Assembly (NCBI GenBank): GCA_024760905.1 | Contig: CM045738.1 | Coordinates: forward strand, 50,194,797-50,258,796 | DNA length: 64,000 nt | Direction: 5' to 3' | Source of the DNA: Plotosus lineatus | Taxonomy: Eukaryota; Chordata; Actinopteri; Siluriformes; Plotosidae | Part shown: piece by piece, positions 10,546 through 23,600 of the stretch | Layout of the letters: each line of letters begins with the position of its first letter | How positions within the stretch are numbered: position 1 is the stretch's first letter | Notes under the pieces: model-generated | The model's input: the letters and a program-made list of their open reading frames with translations, nothing else | What the model was told of the DNA's origin: nothing | Database searches by the model: none | Position numbers and translations under genes: made by a program

Positions 10546-10586
10546 TCAAAACACATTTGAGTACAACAGTGCTCCGTGTGGTGCTC
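10546..10586 (-). CDS. PAN2: PAN2 candidate last coding exon (25)
   Basis: It follows an acceptor 'gacgagcag' and completes the phase-1 codon of exon 24. It adds [13 protein letters not shown] and a TGA. Vertebrate PAN2 ends with a short hydrophobic tail of similar length but different sequence. Support: phase, total length of 1195 aa, and AATAAA 48 bases downstream. Against: poor sequence match and a weak pyrimidine tract. Confidence 0.45.
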
Positions 10587-11423
10587 CTGCTCGTCCAGAG
10601 TCGGAACAGGGAGTACACTATAATTTTAAACGTGGAACTGAATTTGTTTGGTGAACTTGCACATCATATTCAAAATATCTTCATTTCATATTTTGATCAA
10701 GTTACATACCTTTGGGGCTTCCCTGGCCATCTGCAGAGTCAGATTCTGGAACCTTCCAGTCAAGCTTACGCCCTTTTTCATAAAGGCCTTTCAGTACTTT
10801 CCGGAACTCTTCCTGCCCCCCACAGCTGAGCTCTAAGTACTTCCTGTACAGCTGCAAAGCGGTGCGTGCATCTTCTATACTGTCATGGGTCTCACTTTGA
10901 ATGTTCAAGTCTGAAGCAAGAAAAAAATAAATAAATAGATGTGCACTTGTCTTGAGCACACAATGATGATCTGTAGCAACTGGAAAAATATCTACCCAGG
11001 AAATACCAGGCAAGGAAGCGCAGGGAGATCATTCTTTTCCTGGGCATGTGAAAGAGGTAGACTGTGTCTATCACCTGGTCTTTCAGAACCTAGGCACAGT
11101 AAGCACATTGATATAATAACCCAGTGAGAAATGGATCTGGCACAGCAAGAAGACAGCAAGCAAACTCACCAATAGGTTTATGACTCGGAAGTCCTTCTGT
11201 AAACCGTGACCAACAAAACGAACGCCAGTGTCGATAAGGAAGCGGAGTTTGAGGTAAGTGGACTTTAGAGTGGTCAAGTGCTTCGAAGAAATCTTGGCAT
11301 CCAGGTCACCGGGTTTGATTCCTGAGTACTGAGTCAAGTAATCAACCACCTAGAGAAAACGTTCAGGGGAAACTTTTTAATGAAATGAAAGCAGGTGGGA
11401 TCCAAAATGCAATACAGGTACAC

Positions 11424-11455
<32 letters not shown>

Positions 11456-11586
11456 AGGGGTTCTATATGTACTGTAAGAAACTTGTACTCATAATATGCC
11501 ATATTCCAAAAAATATATAATGATTGAAGGGGTATGAAAGCAGACAGTTTAAAAAAAGAATTTCATGATTTTTATATTTTATATAC

Positions 11587-11654
<68 letters not shown>

Positions 11655-14600
11655 AACATTCATAGTGTGTGGCACACCTTCTCTAACAAGCCCTTATTAA
11701 TAGCAAGCTCTAAATCAATACAAAACCTGTTCAAATAAATAATTGTGTCCAGTTGCTTGTACAAGTTTATTTATTTAATTTGCAGGCTTTTCAATAGTGA
11801 AAAAAATGAAAGAAACAAACAATAAATCAAAATCAAGTACAATAAAATATTCACTGCACAATTAAGTTAGAATATAGAATAAGTATAGGTGGTGCGGTGG
11901 CGTAGTGGTTCACACGTCCGCCTGACAGCAGGAAAGTCCTGGGTTCGATTCCCAGCTCGGGCGTTTGTGTGTGGAGTTTGCGTGTTCTCCCTGTGCTTGC
12001 ATTGGTTTCATCCAGGTACTCCGGTCTCCTCTCGCAGTCCAAACATATGCACAGTAGGATAATTGGCTGATCCAAATATCCCCGAGGTGTGAAAGTGAGT
12101 GTGAATGGTTGTGTGAGAGTTGGCCCTGCAATGGTCTGGCGAGCTGTTTAGGGTGTACCCTGCGCTCACTGAGATGGGCGCTAACCTCCCCACGACCCTA
12201 ATTAGGATTAAGCAGTTCAGAAAATGAATCAATCAATCTGTAATAAAAATCACTGACGGCTCAACCTCACCGGACATCTCACCTGCTCCTGTGTTGAAAT
12301 GTAATCGTCAATAAAAGGAACCCCCTCGTTGGGCCCCTGGCCCCTCACACAAGTGATACGAGCCACAGACATCTGGCTCGGCTTTATGGTGGACTTGGTG
12401 CCATCGCTTCGTAGCTCCGCCTCTTCCTGTTCAACCACAAAAATGATACATCGGTGAACATGCACTGAGTGTTGTGGCTGAAGAACGTAGACGTAGGTCA
12501 CGGTTTCAAATGTGTAGAACTTCACACAGCGTATAATAATGGAGAGTAGAAATCACATGCATTGAAACCTTCAGGTACTCAAGGTTGTTTTTCCCCAATC
12601 CTCCCCAATCTGATCAGTTGCCCCTTTCTACCAACAGACTTGGCCTCTACAGTGACCACACTGACCAGGTGAACTATTAAAACCTTTCCCCAAGACAAGA
12701 CGACCTCATTTTAGCTGGCTTCTCATCACACTCAGATGAGGACCATGATGACTCAGGGATGAGAACAGGCCTTTATGGAAAAGGAGGAAAAATTGGCAGG
12801 GGTCATACTTACAAAAAGGAGCTTGAATGATGTCTCCTGGAAGGAATATTTTTAAAGAGAACCTTATGAAATGATAAAATGATAAAATATTTTACTTCAC
12901 CTTTTTCTTGTTGATTAGCCAAGTGACCAAAGAGTATCACCAGTGCTGTAGTGGTCAAAGAATAAGTGAGTACACGATGGCAGCGAAGCGAACGAGGCGC
13001 GTAGCAGCACCTCAGCCCACAAAGTGGACAGAGGTGCGCGGAGCGTGGGGAGAGTGCAGCTTTGGCTTTGAAACGATTTATCACTTCATCTCCACTTTTT
13101 ATTTAGACTGTTGCGGAAATTTACGTTGATCAACTATATAGTAGACCAAATGAAGTCAGTACACGCAACTCAGCCAGTAAAACAAGTGGATACACGGCAT
13201 GTACCCACCACTACAGCACTACACACAGTATAAGCCATGTTTCAGCTGCATCGATCCCTCAACTAATACATTTATACAGTAGGAGTCTGCCAAGTGTGTG
13301 TCATGTATGATCAGCAAGTGAGAAATGGTTGTGTAAAGCACTTGACAGTGTATCGTTGGTTTTCCTCAGTGTCACCTTCTCTATATGCTTCTTACTTCTG
13401 ACATGGCTCTCAATAGCAACAAAGCCTTCGGATTAAATCGTCACAGTATGTGCACAAAACTTTCCCGGTCTGGTACACTTTCCTGATGAAGTCCGCGAGT
13501 ATAAGCTCGGTGCTGGACCCAGCACCGGTTGAGCTAATCTTACTTGTTTTCTCCAGCCACGCCCATCTAAATTTATTCTTAACGTTCTGGTCGAGTTCCT
13601 TGACGAGATGTTCATCCTTGCGCTCAATAACTTTAAACGCTGGCATTCTTATAAACAAATACAAATTTGACTAAATCTAAGACATACTGCAGTCAGAAAC
13701 ACATTTTTGTGGTCGGTGCTGTGAAGATGTACACTTCCAAAATCTCACGCGGGAAAACTTCGTTACAGGAGAATTCCCATATAAACATGCTCGTGGTTGG
13801 ACAGTATGTTTAACCTCGTTTCTGAACAACCAATCGGCGATTTTCTTGCTTCTTCGACATCAAAATTCATCAGATGTTGCTCGATCACTTCTGTTGATGA
13901 TCTGACGTTTGCTCTCTGTGCCACGGCCCAAGGCAAGATGACCAGACTGGCATATCATATTGAGATGCCTGACACGTGCAATAAACAGGAGAAGCACTCA
14001 AACACACACACACACATTTACTAGTGAACATCCAGGGACAGGACATTGAGACAGTGGACAGTTTCAAGTACCTGGGTGTTCACCTTAACAATAAACTGGA
14101 CTGGTCCCACAACACCAACGCCCTGTACAAGAAGGGCCAGAGTCGCCTCCACCTTCTGAGGAGACTCGGGTCCTTTGGCATATGCAGACCTCTGCTCAGG
14201 ACATTTTATGACTCTGTGGTAGCCTCTGCAATCCTCTACGCTGCCATCTGCTGGGCCCCGGGCAGCACAGAGCGGGACAGGAAGAGACTGAACAAGCTGG
14301 CCCTCCTGACCAGCTTGTTCAGTCTCTTCCTGTCCCGCTCTGCTGGGCCCCGGGCAGCACAGAGCGGGACAGGAAGAGACTGAACAAGCTGGTCAGGAGG
14401 GCCAGCTCTGTCCTCGGCTGCCCACTGGACTCTGTGGAGGAGGTGAGTGAGAGGAGGATGGTAGCAAAGCTCACATCCATCCTGTTCAACAGCTCTCACC
14501 CACTGCACCAGACTGTAGAGGAGCTAAGCAGCTCCTTCAGTGGACGACTGAGACATCCTCAGTGCAGGAAGGAGCGCTACCGCAGGTCGTTCATTCCCAC

Positions 14601-17600
14601 CGCTGTCAGACTGTACAACGCCACTTTGTAACTGTCTGTGAAAATACCGGTTATGTGCAATAAAAACCCCGTGCACTTTAATCAACCACATCTACCCCAC
14701 TGTGAACCATATCAACCCATCTACTCTGCACTCAGATACATTACACTTTAATATAGGCCAGTCTATAAAGTTGCTCCATTCTTTTCTCCATTCTTTTCTT
14801 TTATTGTTTAGTAATTTATACTATTTATGTATCTATTTATTTATTTACTTATATAATATATGTATGTGTGTATGTTTGTACTTGTATCTATTTTTGCACC
14901 CCCTACTGATAGTACCTCAAGAGCCTGTAACAGTGAATTTCTCCATTGTGAGATTAATAAAGCTGTATCTTATCTTATCTTATCTTATCTTAAACCAGAA
15001 CCAGCTGTTTCACTCCACTAGGCGATATCAACAACCACACAGATAAAAAAAAACAAGGGCAGCATCTCACGGATTTTGATTTGGATATAATGTGACCAGA
15101 TGACCTAGACCAAACTTTATTACGCTTCATGTCCTTTTACATTGAACTTGGAGTGACGTCTCCAAGATGGCGCTGCCTAGAGGGCAACGTCGCGGAGTTC
15201 TCAGAGTCAAATTGTTTCTTTGTTGGTTTTAATTTGTTTTATTTGCTTGTTCATTTTTTGCACTATGCTCGTCTATGATCGGCCGACCCTACTACAGCTA
15301 TGAGCAGCTTCAGCTTCGGGCAACTAAGCACGCAACAACTTCTATCGTGAGCTGCTATGGAAGCTCAATGCTAACCGCACCTCGGCTAACAATAAGCCCA
15401 GGCGGAGTTCTCAGAGGCTTGGTTAGCACTTCCAGAAATACTGCTTGAAAATGTTCAGTCCCTGCGAAACAAGATGGACGAGCTTCATGCTCAGATTGCA
15501 GCGCAGAGGGATCTACAGGACTGTGTTTCTGTGAAACATGGCTCGATGTGATTGCACCAGCCAGCTACGCAGCCTTCATCCCCTGCAATCCCAAGAGTCG
15601 GAGTCATCGTTCGGCCCCTTCCCGCCCCGGCTTCTTGTCAGCTGCGGTGCGGCTCGCATCGAGCTGCCTACCATAGTATATTAGCTCTGCTAGCCGCAGC
15701 CCGGCTAACCACCCAGTTGAGTGTGCTTCGTTACACACGCCCGAAGATACTCTGATCTTATAGCTGTAGTAGAGTCGACCGGTCATAGAGGAGCATAGTG
15801 CAAAACATGAACAAACAAAACAACAAATAAAACAAATTAAAACGAACAAAGAAACAATTTGACTCTGAGAACTCTGTGACGTCACCCTCTGCGCAGCGCC
15901 ATCTTGGAGACGTCACTCCAACTTCAATGTAAAAGGACATGAAGCGTAATAAAGTTTATCCTTTTGGTATCATTTGTTAAACATGCTACAGAACATAAAA
16001 TCTCACGCATAAACATGAACTTAGGTACTGTACTGGAATAATTGAAAAAGATTTTACTACAACAGTTCAGAGAAAACCGTCATTTCTCAGGAGAAAGTCT
16101 TATTTCTTTAGAAGAGACATCCAGCGTTTTCTATCGCTTAGCCAGAGAAGACGCATAGCTTTTGAGTGGTATCATAGAGTTAACTGGTAATTAAAACACA
16201 CTCAAAAAAAGAGGCTCATTGACAACTTGTGCACGAATGAGGAAAAAGGGGCGGAACACCAGCTCAACCAATTAGGAGAAAGGAGGACAGCCATTGGCTG
16301 AATTTGAATCATGTGCCAGTTGCTTGGCAGTCAGCGAATACTCAAACCGTGGGTGCAAAACCACAAATAGTCAAGGGCCTACTGTACATAGTCGCGGAAA
16401 TTTACGTTGATCAACTATAAAGTAGACCAAATTAAGTCAGTACACGCAACTCGGCCACTAAAACAAGTGGGTAGACGGCATGTAATAGCATCCACCACTA
16501 CAGTATTGCTGACTATTAATGCGACTTCTGGTGCTGCATGGGTTTGCTGATGGCTTTATAGTCTGATTGATACGGGGTAAAGACTCAACACAACAGGACT
16601 CACATGCAGCAGTGTTTGGTATGTGACAGGAAGCGCGTCCCAAGTTTTGGCAATCAGCTGGTCTGCGGGTTGAAGTTTTTCCATGTCTGTCCATTTGTGT
16701 TTGTTTGCCAGCTGTGAGCCGATCAAAACGAGGGAAATTTATCTCTATCTGAAATTTATCTGAGTTTCAAGGTATCAGACCCGCCCACACACAGAAAGGA
16801 TTGGCTCTCCGCTTCGTGCCAGTGTCGTGGTATTGAAAATAGATTTAAATGCACAAGATTTATTCATCTGTTTTTGTTTTATTTGATGGCTTTTTATTTT
16901 GTGTTTTTATTTAAATGACAGTGAAATTATGTATTTGTTATTCTGTTAAGAAACGCCACCTGATTTATCTGAGAGCCAGATACAGTCATCAAAAGAGCCA
17001 CAGGTTCCCGACCCCTGCTTTAACCTGTGTATCGGTTGGCCTATTCGTAGCATACCGAGTTCAATAATATCAGTAGAATTTATTACTGTACACAAGACTT
17101 TATAATTTAATACGATATTCTTTTCCTGTTGGCTTTGTCCCTTTCAGGAATCGCCACAGTGAATCATCTGATTCGCACATTTGATTTGCATAGGTTTTTA
17201 CGTCGGATGTTCTTCCTGACACAACCCTTTTCGCAAGGGACAGAAACGACTTTGCAGCCTACTCTTTACGAAAGTCAGCAATGGTTCTTTTACATGCCTC
17301 TCACCATAGACAGTGAGAGACATGGCCCGCCTTTGATAACCCAGTTAGCTGCACTGGGGTTATAATTTAATAGTATAATAAGACTTTAATAATATCATTC
17401 ATAGTCATATTTATACATAATGCTGCTTGATCACTTCTGTTGATGATCTGACATTTACTCTCTGTGCCACAGGCTTAGGGCAAGATGATCAGACTGGCAT
17501 CTCATATTACGATGCCTGACACGTGCAATAAACCAGAACCAGCCGTGTTTCACTACGCTAGGCGATATCAACAAATCACACAGATAAACAAAATGAGGGT

Positions 17601-20600
17601 AGCACCTCGGGTATTTGGATAGAATATGACCAGATGACCAGTCATGACAGCAGTACCCCCCACCCCCCAGATTTTGTGTCCCCATGTTCTTAGTTCTGAC
17701 TGCATTCTGATTGAACCACACCCCACTAGGGGGTTTTAAACAGATCCCAAATGTGATCACGTTCTCCGCACCCATGGAAACCACACCATGTCCTTGGATT
17801 CTATTGGGTTCCTTCTTTGTTGTGCAAGTTTTTGCTACATCCACAACATTTTAGGGAACATGGCTGAGTGAGACCGGGGTTGGGGTGGGGGTGGGGCTGT
17901 TAACTCAGGATTTGCCTAAAACCTCCAAGAAGGCTGTATATGTACCCTCTTCCACATAAGAAGAGATCGACAGGTGAAAGAGTAAACGGATCAGTCGTTC
18001 TTGACACTGACCTGATTGAGTGTAACAAACTCTGCATCCAATCCCACGAGGTCTCCGACCTGAGGCATCTCACTCACCATCAGAGGGATGAAGGTGGCAT
18101 GAGTCTTGCGCTGTTTACGAGCCAGAGATGCTTCCGTCAGCAGCACGTTGGCCTCAATTGGGTTTTTAACTGTATGATACCAGAGTATTTATTTATTTAT
18201 TAACAACATATTAGATAGGGGACTCGTGAAAAACTCCCCCATGTCTTTAGGGGATGTGTGACAGGATGTGATGTAAATCTTACTGCGCAGGTCATATTTC
18301 GTGTGGTAGTTCCTCTTAGCATAGTAAAGGATAGCCGGCACCTTCCAGCTTAAATCAAACTGGGCCGCTTCAGTCTGAGGGACGCAAACGCTTTATTATC
18401 CTTTATTCAGAGCAAAGGACTCTCACCTAGCGTGTGAGGGTTTACCTTATCAATGGTCTCGATCAGGAAGTCGTTAAAGAGGTACCACTGCTGATGTGTG
18501 ACTCCCTGAACAGGAACAGAAACCATTCAATACACTTCATGCTCAAAAGTATGCACACCCCGAACCATTCCACCACAAACCCCAGGCATTAATAATACAT
18601 TTATACTCTTACAATAAGCTGAACCCCCCCCCCCCCCCCCCATCCCAAGTACAAGATATATTGACCTCCTTCCTCTGATGGTACGTCTCGCCCACTTTAA
18701 TGTGAGCCACCAGGTTTCCACCTGTACGGGGGTCGAGCACGTGAGGCACAGTGACTACCAGGTCATATACAGCAGTTCCCTCAGACTCCTCCTCTGGACT
18801 TAACTACAGAATAAATAAAAAAATAAAACACGTATAAAAACAAAAACAGAACAATCCATACAGGCTTCACCCCAAACACCTGGCTCTTCACCATGAAACA
18901 GTACATTTATGCCATAATATATTCATCCATTCATTTTCTAACCTACTTAATTCTAATTAGGATTGTGGGAGGCTGGTGCCCATTTCAGCCTGAACAGCTC
19001 ACCAGGCTATCACAAGGCCAACACACACAACCATTGAAGCTCACACTAAGGGGGAATTTGAAACAGCCAATCAGCCTATTGTGCATGTTTTTGGAGTTTG
19101 GGAACAAACCAGAGTACCTGGAGGAAACCCCACAAGCATGTGGAAAACATGCAAACTCCACACAGCTGCCCGAGCCCGGAAATAGAACCCAGGACCTTCT
19201 TGTAAGTGAAGTGGATGTGTCGCTGTAATAATGTACGATGATTATTTTTACTTATATCTCATCTCATCTTCGTCCGCGAAGTCCAGGGTCGGGTCGTGCG
19301 GGCAGCAACCTAAGCAAAGAGGTCCAGAAGTCCCTCTCCCCAGCCACTTCCTCCAACTCTTCCAGGGGGACACCGAGGCGGTCCCAGACAAGCCGAGAGA
19401 CATAGTCCCTCCAGCGTGCTCTAGGTCAACCCTACCAACCAACCTACCAACGGGGTCTCTTCCCGGTTGGACATGCCGAAACACACCAGGGAGGCGTAAA
19501 GTCAGGGATGCCCAAGCCACCTCAACTGGTCTCTCTCAATGCGGAGGAGCAGCGAATCTACTCTGAGCTCTCCACGGATGGTGGCGCTTCTCACATTATC
19601 TCTAAGGGAGAACCCCGCCACCCGGCGAAGGAAGCTCATTTCGGCTGCTTATATCCGCAATCTTCTTTTTTTGGTCACAACCCAAAGCTCATGACCATAG
19701 GTGAGGGTTGGAACGTAGATCAACTGGTAAATTGAGAGCTTCGCCTTGCGGTTCAGCTCCTTCTTTACCACGACAGACCAGTACAGGCTCCATTTAACAG
19801 CAGAGGCTGCAGCGATCCGTCTGTAGATCTCCCGATCCATCCTTCCCTCACTCATGAACAAGACTCCAGGATACTAAAACTCCTCCACTTGGGGCAGGAC
19901 CTCATTCCCGACCCGAAGGGTGCATTCCACCCTTGTCCGACTGAGAACCATGGACTCGGACTCGGAGGTACTGATCTTCATCCCGGCCACTTCGTACTCA
20001 GCTGCGAATCGCTCCAATGAGAGCTGGAGGTCCCGACTTGATGAAGCCAAAAGGACATCATCCTCCATAAAAATCAAAGACGAGATCCGATGGCCATCAA
20101 ACCAGAGCCCCTCAACGCCTCGGCTGGGCCTACAAATTCTGTCCATTAAAATTATGAATAGAATCGGTCACAAAGGACAGCCTTGGCGGACTCCAACTGC
20201 CACTGGAAATGAATTCGACCTGTTATTGCCAATACGGACCAAACTCTGGCTCCGGTGATACAGCGATCAAATGGCCTGTAGCAACGGGTCCGGAACGCCG
20301 TACTCTCGGAGCACGCCCCACAAGATTGTTTGAGGGACATGGTTGAAAGCCTTCTCCAAATCCACAAAACATGTGGACAGATTGGGTAAACTCCCATGTC
20401 CCTTCCAAAATCCTGTGGAGCGTATCGAGTTGGTCAAGAATGCTACGGCCAGGATGAAAACCACATTGTTCCTCCTGAATCCGAGGTTCGACTATCGGTC
20501 AGATCCTCCTCTCTAGTACCCCTGCATAGACTTTCCCAGGTAGGCTGAGGAGTGTGATTCCCTGATAATTGGAACACACCCTCCGGTCCCCCTTCTTAAA

Positions 20601-23600
20601 AATCGGGACCACCACCCCAGTTTGCCAATCCAGAGGTACAGCCTCAGATGACCACGTGATGTTGCAGAGACGTGTCAACCAAGACAGTCCTACAGCATCC
20701 AGAGCCCTGAGATATTCTGGGTGGATCTCGTCCAACCCCGGAGCTCGATCACCGAGGAGCTTTTTGACAACCTCAGCGACCTCCACTCAACGCCCAGGGT
20801 CTTCCTCCTCCACGGAGGGCGTGTTGGTGGGATTGAGAAGGTCCTCAAGGTATTCCCTCCACCTCTCGACGACATCCACAGTCGAGGTGAGCAGCTTCCC
20901 ACCGCCACTGTAAACAGTGTTTGTGGAGTCCTGAGGTATCGGATGGTGATCCAGAGCCTTTTTGAGGCCAACCGAAAATCACTCTCCAGGCCCTCACCAA
21001 ACTCTTCCCACGCCCGAGATTTTGCATCTGTGACAGCCTCAGCTGTAGCATGTTTGGCTTGCCGGTACCTGTTCGCTGGCCGGAAGGTCGATGGATTTAT
21101 TTATATATTTATTTTTAATTATTATTATTATGATTATTATTAAATTAAGCGACGTCCTAACCTCTTCAGTCTCAGACCAGGTGCACACATCCAGACCGTG
21201 TGTTTTATTAATGCACATCTTTAGACTCTGTGGAATCCACACATGTCTCAGGTCCTCTGCTTTGGTGTCAAAGGTCAAACCTTCCACACCGTACACCTCA
21301 TCCCTGTTCATGTTAACAGAAATACACATAGCTTCAGATCAGTATAATATCAGCATCACGACCAGTAGCAGGACATACTGATAACTTAATTAAATAATAA
21401 TATTTGTGAATACAAAAGCAGGCTGACAGTTGGATGTGGTGTATTTCAATCTTACTCTAAACACCACTCTGTATGAAGAGGTTCTTTGCGCTTTGGAGGA
21501 ACTTCAGCTTCATTTTTCAACGCCTTATTGAAGGAGTACTGCAAATCAAAACAAAAACATGCAAAGAGTCGTACACTAAAACTGACATCATAGCAAACAG
21601 CAAGTGTCTCAGGTCCTTCTCTTTTAATTTAATAAGATCTTATTTATATATTTTACTTTAAGCTCCTGGTGGGACTTGGTCTGGAGGACTCACCTCTGCT
21701 TGGGATTTCCAGAACTCTGCTTCTTTCATGCTGTTCACCTCGCAGTTTATAACCAACACATCAGGCAGACAACGGATATTCCGAGTCTGCACCTATACAC
21801 ACACGCGCACACAGTTTTTCAGATAACAGTCCGCTCTCTATACACTATCTCAGTTAATAATCAGTGATATAAGGATTAAGTCCTAATGACAGTGTTATAA
21901 CGAAATAAACTTCTGATGTTCAGAATCAAGTATTCAAACCAGCGGAGTGATAAAGAATATGACTCAACACTTTCTGACCACTTACGGTAAGGGTTAATAA
22001 CGCTGTGGTCAGGGTGCACGCTGAGAAGTGAGAAACAAACACAGGTACACTGAATGACAGGGACTTACAGTTGGCTGGTATTTTTCACAGTTTTCACACC
22101 AGGCCTGTGTGCTCTGCTCCAGACAGATGCTCTTCTTCAGGATTTCAGTGAAGTCATATTCTGGGAATTTTTCTAAATTAAAAAAATAAATAAATACAGG
22201 GGGCACAGTGGTGTACAGTGGTGTACAGTGATCCCTCGCTACTTCCCACTTCAATTCATACGGCTTCAGTGCATTGCGTTTTTTTTTTTTTAAATATTCA
22301 TTGAATTAAAAATAAGGAAATTAAGGAAGAATAGGGGAAAAAGTTAAGGAAAATGTCACAAAAACAAGGCCAATTATGCAAAAAAATAAAAAAAACCCCG
22401 AAACAAACAAAACAAAAAAAACCAACCCAAAACCTACCATCTAAACTACTCACTTTTTTGTGAGGCGCGCATACAAGTGCGTGCATCTGTGTGCGTGTTT
22501 CTGTGTATTTCCATTTTATTTACATCTTATGCATTATTTTTTGAATGTTTAATTGTTATTATAAGCATTTATGACATGAAATATGTATTTATTGATATTA
22601 TATGCAGATATACATGTACGTATACGTCAGTCGGAGGGGTTGGGGTGGGTGATCCTACTTTGCGGAATTCGGTGGTCGTGTGGGGGCTCTCGGTCCCATT
22701 TAAGCGCGGAAATAGAGGGATCATTGTAGTGGTTTGCACATCCTTTTCACACCAAGAAGGTCCTGGGTTTGAATCCTAGCTCAGGTGTTTCTGTGTGGAC
22801 TTTGTATGTTCTCTCCATGCCTGGGTAGGTTTCCTCCAGGTACTCTGGCTTCTTCCCAGAGTCCAAAAACATGCACAGTAAGCTGATTGGTTGTTCCAAA
22901 TCACCTAAGTGCGAGCATGCATCATTGTGCAAGTAATGACCTTGCAATGGCCTGGTGAGATGTCTAGGGTGTACCCCGCCCTCGCCCAGAGTCATCTGAG
23001 AGGACCCCAATTAGGATTAAGCAGCTGAGAGAATGAATGTATGAATAAATAAATAAAATGATGTGATAATAGCTGATGGCATTCGTTTTCTTTTAGTCAC
23101 CACCTGCATCCTCCAGGCCATGTAATGCCAGCCAACAACCTGTTTTTTTTTTAAAGAGCAGTACATGCACCATCAAATGTGGTGTAACATAATCTGAGGA
23201 AAGTACTAACACTTCCCCACCCCCCAAATCATACATGATTGTTCACAGACACCGATGATTGGCTGAAGTGCCTTATGAGTAACAAGGACAAAAACACATG
23301 CCACCCATCCCTCCCTCCTCAGCAGCTCGGCCAGAGGCTTCCCGCACACGGAAAACTTACAAAGTCTTAAGAGAGTGTAGCGCACTGAATGTGTGATGAG
23401 TGATATGACTGCATGTGTGTGTTTACCAAGGGAATTGTGTTCAGGGTAGTGCATGGTGAAGAGTAGGGTGAGTGACGAGCGCACCGTCTCCTTCCCACAG
23501 CGACACAGACTGCTGTTCTCCACCTCGCAGCCAAACAGCCTACCAATCACCGACTCCCCTGTGGAACCCAACGAACTACAAAAACACAGCAGCACATGAG

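Larger units (their letters stand above)
14003..14995 (+). mobile_element. L2-clade LINE 3' end, rearranged
   Basis: It encodes the C-terminal part of an L2-type ORF2 ([52 protein letters not shown] and a stop at ~14631). It ends in 'gtgagattaataaagctgta' and the pentamer tail (TTATC)n, typical of fish L2. The empty site is visible at 17533 ('caataaaccagaacc'), so the insertion point is certain. The coding region is broken by an inverted/direct triplication at 14253-14406. Confidence 0.8.

Noticed and set aside
13900..14067. Second PAN2 exon set in the duplicated block
   Set aside because: The duplicated sequence shows no PAN2 similarity. All PAN2 exons are accounted for once.
21083..21160. 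Structured RNA in the ATT-rich run after Rex3
   Set aside because: It is a simple (TTA)n stretch.
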